NCBI GenBank assembly: GCA_946482075.1
Contig: CAMLQG010000034.1
Location: 1 to 30,613, forward strand
Length of the DNA: 30,613 nucleotides
Origin: an uncultured Erythrobacteraceae bacterium
Lineage (GTDB): Bacteria; Pseudomonadota; Alphaproteobacteria; Sphingomonadales; Sphingomonadaceae
Direction: 5' to 3'
The notes under the pieces are model-generated. The model made no database searches. It was not told the DNA's origin and saw only the letters and a program-made list of their open reading frames with translations. The translations under genes were made by a program, and so were the position numbers. Within the stretch, counting starts at the first letter, position 1, and every line of letters starts with the position of its first letter. Shown here in pieces: positions 14,638 to 22,229 of this stretch.

Positions 14638-16533
14638 ATGCTCAACCTCGCAGGAATAACGGTCCGCCTTGCCGGGCGCACGATCATCGACGATGCCAGC
14701 GCCAAGCTGCCGCCCCGGGCCCGCATCGGGCTCATCGGCCGGAACGGCGCCGGCAAGTCCACGCTCATTCGGGTGATCGTCGGACTGCTGGAAGCCGATG
14801 CCGGCTCGGTCGACATGCCACGCGGCAGCCGGATCGGCTACATCGCCCAGGAAGCGCCCGGCGGGGACGCCTCTCCATTCGAGACGGTGCTTGCGGCCGA
14901 TATCGAACGTGCCGCCCTGATCGCCGAGAGCGAGACCAACGAGGACGCGCACCGCCTCGCCGAGATCCATGATCGCCTCATCGCCATCGACGCCTATTCG
15001 GCGCCGTCGCGCGCGTCGCGCATCCTCGTCGGCCTCGGCTTCGACGAAGCGGCCCAGCACCAGCCGCTGGAAAGCTTCTCGGGCGGCTGGCGGATGCGCG
15101 TGGCGCTGGCGGCCCTGCTGTTCTCCCAGCCGGACCTGCTGCTGCTCGACGAGCCGTCGAACCATCTCGATCTCGAAGCCGTGCTCTGGCTGGAGAATTT
15201 CCTCAAATCCTATCCCGCCACCATCCTGCTAGTCAGCCATGAGCGCGACTTCCTCAACAATGTCGCGGACCACATCCTGCATCTCTCCGCGGGCAAGCTG
15301 ACGCTCTATCCGGGGGGTTATGACGCGTTCGAACGCCAGCGCGCGGAGCGGCAGGCGCAGATCGCATCGGCGCGGGCGAAGCAACAGGCGGAACGCGAGC
15401 GGCTGCAGGACTATGTCGCGCGCAACTCAGCCCGGGCTTCCACCGCCAAGCAAGCCCAATCGCGCGCGAAAGCCCTCGCCAAGCTCCAGCCGATCGCGGA
15501 GCTGATCGACGATCCTTCGCTGAGCTTCGACTTCCCCGATCCCGACGAGCTGCGCCCGCCGCTGATCACCCTCGATCTCGCTTCGGTCGGCTATGGCGAT
15601 ACGCCGGTGCTGCAGCGCCTCAATTTGCGCCTCGATCCCGACGATCGCATTGCCCTGCTGGGGCGCAACGGAAACGGCAAGACCACGCTGGCACGCCTGC
15701 TGGCGGCGCAGCTCAAGCCGATGGACGGGGCGATGAACGCCAGCGGGCGCATGCGGGTGGGCTATTTCACCCAATATCAGGTGGAAGAACTCGACCGCTT
15801 GGAAACGCCCCTCCAGCACATGACCGCGCTGATGAAAGGCGCGACACCGTCAGCGGTGCGCGCGCAACTCGGCCGGTTCGGTTTCGCAGGCGACAAGGCC
15901 ACGACCCAGGTCGGCAAGCTTTCCGGCGGCGAGCGCGCGCGACTGGCGCTGGCACTGATCACGCGCGACGCGCCGCACATGCTGATCCTCGACGAACCGA
16001 CCAACCACCTCGACGTCGACGCGCGCGAGGCCCTGATCCAGGCGCTCAACGACTATTCCGGCGCGGTGGTCATCGTCAGCCACGACCGACACATGCTGGA
16101 AATGACGGCCGACCGGCTGGTGCTCGTCGATAGCGGCACCGCCAGGGATTATGACGGCTCGGTCGAGGATTATATCGCCTTCGTGCTCGGCAAGGATGGC
16201 GGCTCGGCAGCGAGCGGCAAAGGCGAAGCGCCGCGCGACAAGGGCGCCAGCAGGAAGGATCAGCGCAAGCTGGCTGCCGACCTGCGCGAGCGCGGCAACG
16301 AATTGCGCAAGCGCGGCCAGGCGGCCGAAGCGCAGCTGGACAAGCTGACGAAGCTCCGCAGCGCCATCGATCTTGCCATGTTCGCCCCGGAATCAGCGGA
16401 CAAGGAGTTCGCCGACCTCTCCATGACCCAGCTGATGAAACGCCGGGCCGAGATCGAGGCCGGCATAGAAGCCGCCGAAGCGATCTGGCTCGAAACCAGC
16501 GAAGCGCTCGAAGCGATGGCGGCCGAGGCGTGA
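14638..16533 (+). CDS. ABC-F family ATPase (ribosome-associated, Uup/YheS-like)
   Basis: A 631-residue protein with two ABC ATPase domains and no membrane segment, the ABC-F layout. The first Walker A GRNGAGKST is at residues 34-42, with signature FSGGWRMR and LLLDEPSNHLD. The second Walker A GRNGNGKTT is at 342-350, with LSGGERAR and LILDEPTNHLD. A charged linker (ERQRAERQAQ...) separates the domains, and a C-terminal Lys/Arg/Glu-rich coiled coil (about 555-631) follows. ABC-F proteins act on ribosomes in translation, not in transport. No clear ribosome site precedes the ATG. It reads away from the P450 gene and is probably housekeeping, unrelated to the catabolic modules. Confidence 0.93.
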   Translation: MLNLAGITVRLAGRTIIDDASAKLPPRARIGLIGRNGAGKSTLIRVIVGLLEADAGSVDMPRGSRIGYIAQEAPGGDASPFETVLAADIERAALIAESETNEDAHRLAEIHDRLIAIDAYSAPSRASRILVGLGFDEAAQHQPLESFSGGWRMRVALAALLFSQPDLLLLDEPSNHLDLEAVLWLENFLKSYPATILLVSHERDFLNNVADHILHLSAGKLTLYPGGYDAFERQRAERQAQIASARAKQQAERERLQDYVARNSARASTAKQAQSRAKALAKLQPIAELIDDPSLSFDFPDPDELRPPLITLDLASVGYGDTPVLQRLNLRLDPDDRIALLGRNGNGKTTLARLLAAQLKPMDGAMNASGRMRVGYFTQYQVEELDRLETPLQHMTALMKGATPSAVRAQLGRFGFAGDKATTQVGKLSGGERARLALALITRDAPHMLILDEPTNHLDVDAREALIQALNDYSGAVVIVSHDRHMLEMTADRLVLVDSGTARDYDGSVEDYIAFVLGKDGGSAASGKGEAPRDKGASRKDQRKLAADLRERGNELRKRGQAAEAQLDKLTKLRSAIDLAMFAPESADKEFADLSMTQLMKRRAEIEAGIEAAEAIWLETSEALEAMAAEA

Positions 16534-16556
16534 TCTAGCCTTGTAACCCGTTCGCG

Positions 16557-17474
16557 CTACTCCGCCGCGGCCGGGAACACGGGCAGCTTGCCGACATCGC
16601 GAGGATCGTGCTGGACGATCACGGTCGCGCCGATGTTCTTTGCGATCTCCTGGAAGCGATCCATCGAGGACAGCGTGTCGGCGCGGTCCGTGTTGAAGCT
16701 CGGAACGCCGCGATTGGCGAACTGCTCGTGGAAATGGGCGAGATCGCCCGACAGCAGGAAGGTCCCCGCCTTGGGCAGGCGGACGATCAACCCGTGATGA
16801 CCGGGCGTGTGGCCTGGCAGATTGACCAGGACCACCGAACCATCGCCGAAGAGATCGCGATCGCCGGCGATCGGATCGGCCTTGGCCCCGTTCAGCCAGG
16901 GTTTCAGGAAATCGCCCGCGGCCATCGGCTGGCTGCCATCCTTCAGCGCATCGAGATCGCCCTTGCCGATCAGGAGCGTCGCCTGCGGAAAATCCGCTGC
17001 CTGGCCGACATGGTCGAAATGATAATGGCTGATCCCGACATAGGCGATCTGGCTCGGATTCACCCCGATGCGCGCCAACTGATCGGCGATCGTGGTCTTG
17101 AGCGTAAAGGGCTGCGGCGCCGCTCCAGCCTTCTGTTCCATCAGCATCCTCGGGAAACCCGCATCCCACAGCATGTAGGTCTCGCCATGCTTGATGAGGT
17201 AGCAGCTCACCACGAGCTGGCGCTTCTGCCCGTCATAGAGAGCCGTGTCCGAGAACATCGCTATGTCGCCCATGGCGATGTCGCCGCAATCGAGCCGCCA
17301 CATCCGGTCGGCATGGCCTTTCGCTGTCACGGTCACCGCTGCGGTCGGTCCATCCTCCGCCCGTGCAGGCCAGCCCGCGACAGCCGCAGCCGCGAGCAGG
17401 ACAAGGGAAGCCGTGCGGACGAGGGCACGGCGGCCGCGGAACGACAGGTCGCTGTAGGAACGAAAATCCGGCAT
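16557..17474 (-). CDS. Exported metallo-beta-lactamase-fold hydrolase, AHL-lactonase-like
   Basis: A 305-residue metallo-beta-lactamase-fold enzyme. The dinuclear zinc motif HYHFDH is at residues 150-155. NLPGHTPGHHG supplies the next His, LLSGDLAHF the bridging Asp, and QHDPRDVG near the end the last His. The overall pattern fits the N-acyl homoserine lactonase group. The N-terminus has an arginine-rich start and a hydrophobic stretch ending at AGWPARA, so it is probably exported to the periplasm; the twin Arg in GRRALVR is only a weak Tat match. AAGAGG precedes the ATG. It follows the glutathione S-transferase-like gene by 57 bases on the same strand. Quorum quenching or general lactone hydrolysis are both possible. 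Confidence 0.88.
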   Translation of the reverse strand: MPDFRSYSDLSFRGRRALVRTASLVLLAAAAVAGWPARAEDGPTAAVTVTAKGHADRMWRLDCGDIAMGDIAMFSDTALYDGQKRQLVVSCYLIKHGETYMLWDAGFPRMLMEQKAGAAPQPFTLKTTIADQLARIGVNPSQIAYVGISHYHFDHVGQAADFPQATLLIGKGDLDALKDGSQPMAAGDFLKPWLNGAKADPIAGDRDLFGDGSVVLVNLPGHTPGHHGLIVRLPKAGTFLLSGDLAHFHEQFANRGVPSFNTDRADTLSSMDRFQEIAKNIGATVIVQHDPRDVGKLPVFPAAAE

Positions 17475-17531
17475 GCCTCTTACCCCATTTCCGCTGTTGT
17501 TTCGGGATTGTAGCCTGCCGTCCTCGACCCG

Positions 17532-18179
17532 TCACCCGGTTCGTGGCGGCGGAAAGACGATCGCGGGATCACCCAAGGACCAAGGCGCCGGCCGCACCAT
17601 GATCGTCTCGAATAGCGCGGATGAGAGGTGCCCGCCCAGCCAGGCCTTGAGCGCCGGCAAGGGCCGGCCCTCGAACCATTCGCGGTCCACTGCCGCGAAC
17701 TGGCGCACGAAAGGCAGGATGGCAGCGTCGGCCAGCCCGCGCGCAGACCCGCATAGCTGGCCCGCGCCGGCCAGGCGCGCGTCGAGCTCGCGCAGGAAGG
17801 CCAGGCCCTGCTCCCGATGCACTAGTGGATCGGCACCATGCTTCTCGGGATATTTGTAGCGATCGAGGTCTCGCTTGAACGGGCCGTCATTCGCCGCGAT
17901 CAGCGCCGCATCGTCGCGCGCCAGCCAGCCCTCGGGATCGTGCCGCCCCAGCGCCCAGCGCATGATGTCGATACTCTCGTCGATGACTTTCCCATCCGGC
18001 AGCACGAGGACCGGCACGGTGCCCTTGGGCGATGCCGCGAGCATGGCTTCGGGCTTTGCCGAAAGCTTGACCTCGCGCAGTTCGCAGCGCGTCCCGCTCG
18101 CCGCCAGCGCCAGCCGCGCCCGCATCGCGTAAGGGCAGCGGCGGAAACTGTAGAGGACAGGATCAGCCGGTGCCGCCAT
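17532..18179 (-). CDS. Glutathione S-transferase-like protein
   Basis: A 215-residue protein with an N-terminal thioredoxin-fold domain ([18 protein letters not shown], with a GrxA/omega-type Cys-Pro-Tyr; then [17 protein letters not shown], the glutathione-binding region). A helical C-terminal domain follows ([23 protein letters not shown]). It fits GST-type proteins such as stringent-starvation or omega-like members with an active-site Cys. The open frame extends upstream into trhO, but that part is Arg-rich shadow sequence, so I start at the ATG at 18179. It overlaps the end of trhO by 17 bases. A role in thiol chemistry or detoxification is likely; the substrate is unknown. Confidence 0.85.
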   Translation of the reverse strand: MAAPADPVLYSFRRCPYAMRARLALAASGTRCELREVKLSAKPEAMLAASPKGTVPVLVLPDGKVIDESIDIMRWALGRHDPEGWLARDDAALIAANDGPFKRDLDRYKYPEKHGADPLVHREQGLAFLRELDARLAGAGQLCGSARGLADAAILPFVRQFAAVDREWFEGRPLPALKAWLGGHLSSALFETIMVRPAPWSLGDPAIVFPPPRTG

Positions 18180-19140
18180 CGGTCCGTCCGCTCCGCGCCG
18201 CGCCGACATGCGCGCGTCCCTCCGCCGCGGCGAGCGCTTCCTGGCGGTGACGTTCGCGATAGGATGCGCGCTGCTCTTCCGTCCGCTCGGAATGGCACGC
18301 AGGGCAGCTTGCCCCCGCCTCGTAGAGCGGCGAGGCCCGATCTTCCGCGCGGACCGGGCGGCGGCAGGCGTGGCAAAGCGTGTGCGTGCCTTCCACGAGG
18401 CCATGGCCGATCGCCACCCGCTGATCGAAGACGAAGCACTCGCCGCGCCAGAGGCTGCGATCCTCGGGCACCGTCTCCAGATATTTCAGGATGCCGCCCT
18501 TGAGGTGATAGACCTCCTCGATCCCTTCCTGCTTGAGGAACGCGGTCGACTTCTCGCACCGAATGCCCCCGGTGCAGAACATCGCGACTTTCGGCGGCTT
18601 GCCCGCGCCCATGAGCCGCTGGCGTTCGCGCCGGAACCATTCCGGGAAATCCCGGAAACTGGCGGTCTTCGGATCGATCGCGCCTTCGAACGTGCCCACC
18701 GCCACTTCATAGTCGTTGCGCGTGTCGATCACGATCGTTTCGGGCGCGGAGATCAGCGCGTTCCAGTCCTGCGGTTCGACATAGGTGCCGACGCTCGCCA
18801 GGGGATCGATGTCGGGCTCGCCCATCGTCACGATCTCGCGCTTGACCCGCACTTTCATGCGGTGGAACGGCATGGCGGCAGCGCTCGACAGCTTCACGTC
18901 CAGCTCCGCGCAATCCGGCAGCGCGCGGATATGCTCCAGCACTCTCGCGATCCCGGCAGGCGTGCCCGCGATGGTCCCGTTGATCCCCTCGCCAGCCAGC
19001 AGAAGCGTACCGCGAATGCCCTGCTCGCGGCAAAGCCGCTCGAGCGGCGCGCGCAGATGCGCGCAATCGCCAAAGCGGGCGAAGCGATACAGGGCGGCCA
19101 CCTGCAAGGGTTCTTCGGATTCGCGGCGGAGGTCGTGCAT
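18163..19140 (-). CDS. trhO: tRNA uridine(34) hydroxylase, rhodanese-like (TrhO/YceA)
   Basis: A 325-residue rhodanese-domain protein that matches TrhO (YceA), which makes 5-hydroxyuridine at the wobble position of tRNA using oxygen. It has the N-terminal domain with [29 protein letters not shown], a rhodanese domain starting at [23 protein letters not shown], and the active loop [10 protein letters not shown] (Cys189 to Cys195). The C-terminal part carries CHAC and CPAC pairs, as in longer family members. A longer open frame upstream has no family similarity, so I use the ATG at 19140. The gene probably leads a leftward group with the GST-like and MBL-fold genes, and looks like housekeeping. 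Confidence 0.92.
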   Translation of the reverse strand: MHDLRRESEEPLQVAALYRFARFGDCAHLRAPLERLCREQGIRGTLLLAGEGINGTIAGTPAGIARVLEHIRALPDCAELDVKLSSAAAMPFHRMKVRVKREIVTMGEPDIDPLASVGTYVEPQDWNALISAPETIVIDTRNDYEVAVGTFEGAIDPKTASFRDFPEWFRRERQRLMGAGKPPKVAMFCTGGIRCEKSTAFLKQEGIEEVYHLKGGILKYLETVPEDRSLWRGECFVFDQRVAIGHGLVEGTHTLCHACRRPVRAEDRASPLYEAGASCPACHSERTEEQRASYRERHRQEALAAAEGRAHVGAARSGRTDGGTG

Positions 19141-19247
19141 CACCGGCCCATAACCGCAAGTCGCGGGCACGTCAGCAGCCAGGTGCGGTCCCCGATCGAC
19201 AGATAGTGACGGCAGCAGGCAATCCCGCGAAACCCTTGAAGGCTTGT

Positions 19248-19266
19248 TCTGAAGTCTGGCGTCAGA
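19248..19266. promoter_or_regulatory. Weak dyad just upstream of the TetR gene
   Basis: TCTGA (19248-19252) and TCAGA (19262-19266) form a short inverted repeat with a 9-base spacer, ending 12 bases before the TetR ATG. It could be an autoregulatory site. The arms are short enough to be chance. Confidence 0.25.
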
Positions 19267-19278
19267 TAGATTTTGATC

Positions 19279-19974
19279 ATGAAGCCCGTTCTCGACGTTG
19301 ATCCCTATGCGCCGCTCGCGTTCGAGAAACGCGGCAGGTTCGACGGCCAGCGCCAGGCGCGGCGCGCCTTGATCCTGGCCGCCACCCGGCGGGCGATGTC
19401 CGAGGACGGGTATCGGCACTTCAATATCGCAAGCGTCGCGGAGACCTGCGGCGTAAGCATCCAGACGATATACTACAATTTCGGGAACAAGAAGGAACTG
19501 CTTCTCAGCGCGCTCCACGAATACAATAGATACGTCCATTTCGTATCGATATCGGAGAATTCTTCGCCGACGGTCTTTCTCGATATCGTTGAGAAATTCT
19601 GTCAGTGCGCCGAGTATATGAAAGATTTCATGCGGGAATGGATTTTATGCTCGTATGACCAATCGCAACCTCTCCTTCTCGACCTCCAGAAGAGAGGGCA
19701 GAAATTCAAGGTCGATATAATCGGCAATCTATCGCCGGACTATCCCATCCGAAGCGGCGTGAAATCGCACAGGATCGCCTATCTCCTGTCGAAATCGAAC
19801 ACATCGTCGCTGTTCGACTGGGTTCACCATCAGGATGATGACGAGTTGAAGCATCAGATCATCACATCCACGGCGGAAGTCATCAACAGCTCGTTTTCGG
19901 ACGACGTCGCATCCTGCGTGGACGGCTGGATGGCCGCACGGTTGAAGGCCGGCGACCGATTGATTCTCCATTAG
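19279..19974 (+). CDS. TetR-family transcriptional regulator, low GC
   Basis: A 231-residue TetR-type regulator. The DNA-binding helix-turn-helix is at about residues 50-69 ([20 protein letters not shown], then NKKELL). The ligand domain ([23 protein letters not shown] onward) has no recognisable family signature. Parts of the coding sequence are near 43-45% GC (for example 19501-19560 and 19621-19680), far below the neighbouring genes, which suggests a different origin. The start is the ATG at 19279; a TTG two codons earlier is an alternative, and neither has a clear ribosome site. It lies upstream of and in line with the DUF1214-SDR-receptor operon and probably controls it through the palindromes at 20035-20066. 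Confidence 0.9.
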   Translation: MKPVLDVDPYAPLAFEKRGRFDGQRQARRALILAATRRAMSEDGYRHFNIASVAETCGVSIQTIYYNFGNKKELLLSALHEYNRYVHFVSISENSSPTVFLDIVEKFCQCAEYMKDFMREWILCSYDQSQPLLLDLQKRGQKFKVDIIGNLSPDYPIRSGVKSHRIAYLLSKSNTSSLFDWVHHQDDDELKHQIITSTAEVINSSFSDDVASCVDGWMAARLKAGDRLILH

Positions 19975-20034
19975 GCAAAGTCCGCCTTCGACTGCCGAAC
20001 ACCGATCCCCGCACCGTTCGCGTGGCGTATTTGT

Positions 20035-20066
20035 AAGTTTCCCTGAAAACTTCCTAAGTTAGGGAA
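20035..20066. promoter_or_regulatory. Nested palindromes upstream of the DUF1214-like gene (candidate TetR operator)
   Basis: Three overlapping dyads share this 32-base stretch: AAGTTT-N6-AAACTT (20035-20052), AACTT-CCT-AAGTT (20048-20060) and TTCCCT (20039-20044) paired with AGGGAA (20061-20066). All arms are perfect. The stretch sits between the TetR gene and the operon it precedes, 77 bases before the DUF1214-like ATG. Such repeated half-sites often bind two dimers of a TetR-family repressor. Assignment to the adjacent regulator is inference. Confidence 0.55.
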
Positions 20067-20142
20067 TTGTGCGTCCAGGACGTCGCACCCCATCCTCTCT
20101 TCCGAAGCCGCGAACGCGGCGTTGGAATGCGGGAGAGTTTGG

Positions 20143-21321
20143 ATGCCGGGCGAGCTTGAGAGCTGGGAGGCGTATGTTGATCTGCTGAAGCCGGCGGGGA
20201 CGGACCTGCTGCAGCTGTTGTGGAAGCCGGAGGACGAGCATTACCGGGCGGATCTGTACCGCCAGCTGGTGATGAACATCTCCTACGCCTATTTCCAGTA
20301 TTTCCAGTCGAACGCCGAGCATCCGGAGTTCATGCCGCTGTGGAACTCGGTGTTCCTGCTCCAGCCCAATCCGGACGACGTCTATTACTACGTCCCGCTC
20401 GACGGCACGAAACGCTACCGCATCGTGGGCGACCGCGGCACGATCCGCATGCTGATGTTCCAGTTCGGCAAGGGCATGATGGGGATGGTCGAGGAAGTCG
20501 GCCAGCAGCATTCGAGCTTCCTCAATGACGATGAAATCGAGGTCGGGCCGGACGGCAGGTTCGAGATCCTGCTGTCGGCCAGCGAGCCGGAGCCGGGCTA
20601 TCAGGGCACCTGGCACCGGATTCAGGAGGATGTCGACTATGTGATCGTGCGGATGCGGTCCTACGACTGGGGCAACGAGGTCGACACGCGCATGGCGATC
20701 GAATGCCTCGATGCGCCGCTCCAGAAGCGCCGCATGGGGATTGCGGAAATCGATGAACGGCTCAAGCAGGCTCTGACCCTGTCGGAACGCCTGTGCGGCC
20801 TGTTCTACGGATTGCAGAACGGCACGATGGAGCGCGTCGGCATCAACAGGTTCGAACTCTACACCTATGAGGGCATCGGCCTGGTCCAGCAATATTACTG
20901 GGTGTGCTGCTTCGAGATGGCCGAGGACGAGGCGCTGATCGTCGAGACCGAGATTCCCGAGGGCCGCTACTGGAACGTGCAGGTCAACGATCCCTATTTC
21001 AACGTGGTCGAGTTCGTTTATCGCCAGGCCAGCCTCAACGGGCACCAGGCGCGGATCGACAGCGACGGGAAGTTTCGCGCGGTGCTGTCCGCCACCGATC
21101 CGGGCGTGCCGAACTGGCTCGATTCGGGCGGCTTCACCGAAGGCCAGATCATGGGCCGCTGGACCCAGTGCGAGACCAATCCGCTACCCACGCTGAAGCG
21201 CGTGAAGCTGGCCGACATCCGCAACCATCTGCCCGCCGACACGCCGGTGGTGAGCGAGGAGGAGAGGCGCGAGGCGCTGGTCAAGCGCCGCATCGGCGCG
21301 CAGCTCCGGCGGCGCTGGTAA
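20143..21321 (+). CDS. DUF1214-like protein of unknown function
   Basis: A 392-residue protein without a signal peptide. The C-terminal third matches the DUF1214 pattern found in sphingomonads and actinobacteria: EALIVETEIPEGRYWNVQ, then RQASLNGHQARIDSDG, FRAVLSATDPGVPNWLD and a final GRW. The N-terminal part (ESWEAYVDLLKPAGTDLLQL, LWNSVFLLQPNPDDVYYYVP) is conserved-looking but has no known motif. The start at 20143 is set by GGGAGAG placed 6 bases upstream; the open frame runs 7 codons further to a TTG that lacks such a site. It is the first gene of a rightward operon with an SDR and a TonB-dependent receptor. No biochemical function is established for such proteins, and a link to the imported substrate is only implied by context. 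Confidence 0.8.
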   Translation: MPGELESWEAYVDLLKPAGTDLLQLLWKPEDEHYRADLYRQLVMNISYAYFQYFQSNAEHPEFMPLWNSVFLLQPNPDDVYYYVPLDGTKRYRIVGDRGTIRMLMFQFGKGMMGMVEEVGQQHSSFLNDDEIEVGPDGRFEILLSASEPEPGYQGTWHRIQEDVDYVIVRMRSYDWGNEVDTRMAIECLDAPLQKRRMGIAEIDERLKQALTLSERLCGLFYGLQNGTMERVGINRFELYTYEGIGLVQQYYWVCCFEMAEDEALIVETEIPEGRYWNVQVNDPYFNVVEFVYRQASLNGHQARIDSDGKFRAVLSATDPGVPNWLDSGGFTEGQIMGRWTQCETNPLPTLKRVKLADIRNHLPADTPVVSEEERREALVKRRIGAQLRRRW

Positions 21322-21338
21322 GCGAGGGCACGCTTCCG

Positions 21339-22199
21339 ATGGCAGGCTGCAACGCCCTGGAAGGCCAGGTCGCTTTCATCACCGGGGGCAGCGGCGCCAT
21401 CGCCGAAGGCTGCGCTCTCCGCCTCCTCCAGGATGGTGCGAGCGTCGTGCTGGTCGCGCGGCAACCGCAACCGCTGGCGGAAACGCGCGAACGGCTCCTG
21501 GGCGCTTGCCCGGGCAGCGAAGTGGTGACGATCGCGGGCGATTGCCTCGACGTCTCGACGGTTCGGTCCGCTCTTGCCCGGACCTACGCGCTGCATGACC
21601 GACTGGACATCATCGTTCCGACCGTCGGGCAAGGCCAGATCAGACCCTTGCTGCTCCACGACGTCGAGACCTTCCGCCAGGACTGGGAACTGAACGTGAT
21701 CTCGGCCTTCATCGCCATTCGCTATGGCGTGCCGATGATGCGCGCGGGCGCAGCGATCACATGCATCTCATCGGTGGTCGCCACCCGCCCTCCCCCCTGG
21801 ATGGCAGCCTATTCGACCGCCAAGGCCGGGCTGGAAGGCTTCGTCCGCGCAGCTGCCGACGAGCTCTCGGTAGCGGGAATCCGCGTCAACGCGGTGCGCC
21901 CCGGCTTCACGCGCAGCCGCCTCAGAAGCGCGATGTTCGATGACAGTGCGACCATGGAGACGATGCTGCGGGAGATCCCCCTGGGCCGTGCGGGAGAGCC
22001 CGTGGATATCGGCCATGCGGTACGCTTCCTGTCCGGACCGGAGGCAAGCTGGATCACTGGCCAGACTTTCGCGGTCGATGGCGGCAACGAACTGCGGAAA
22101 AGCCCGAATCTCGCGCGCTTCGCGAGGGACAGATACGGCGACCAGATCATGGACGCTCTCGAGAGCGGAGAATTCGAAGGTATTGATCACGATCGATAA
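21339..22199 (+). CDS. SDR-family protein with altered cofactor motifs
   Basis: A 286-residue SDR starting at an ATG 17 bases after the DUF1214-like gene, with GAGG about 10 bases upstream. The catalytic set is present: CISS, then YSTAK with Tyr158 and Lys162. The nucleotide motif reads TGGSGAIAEG (15-24), where the last Gly of TGxxxGIG is Ala22. The usual NNAG segment reads PTVG. The terminal TGQTFAVDGGNEL is standard and is followed by an unusual 30-residue charged tail (KSPNLARFARDRYG...). It is probably an active oxidoreductase of a divergent subgroup. A longer open frame upstream overlaps the previous gene and is not real. Confidence 0.88.
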   Translation: MAGCNALEGQVAFITGGSGAIAEGCALRLLQDGASVVLVARQPQPLAETRERLLGACPGSEVVTIAGDCLDVSTVRSALARTYALHDRLDIIVPTVGQGQIRPLLLHDVETFRQDWELNVISAFIAIRYGVPMMRAGAAITCISSVVATRPPPWMAAYSTAKAGLEGFVRAAADELSVAGIRVNAVRPGFTRSRLRSAMFDDSATMETMLREIPLGRAGEPVDIGHAVRFLSGPEASWITGQTFAVDGGNELRKSPNLARFARDRYGDQIMDALESGEFEGIDHDR

Positions 22200-22229
22200 A
22201 ATCAAAGAACGAGAGAGGGAAGCCTGACA

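Noticed and set aside
14638..16533. ABC-F gene considered as a transporter ATPase for the pathway
   Set aside because: It has duplicated ATPase domains, no membrane partner and a C-terminal coiled coil, which fit the ribosome-associated ABC-F family instead.
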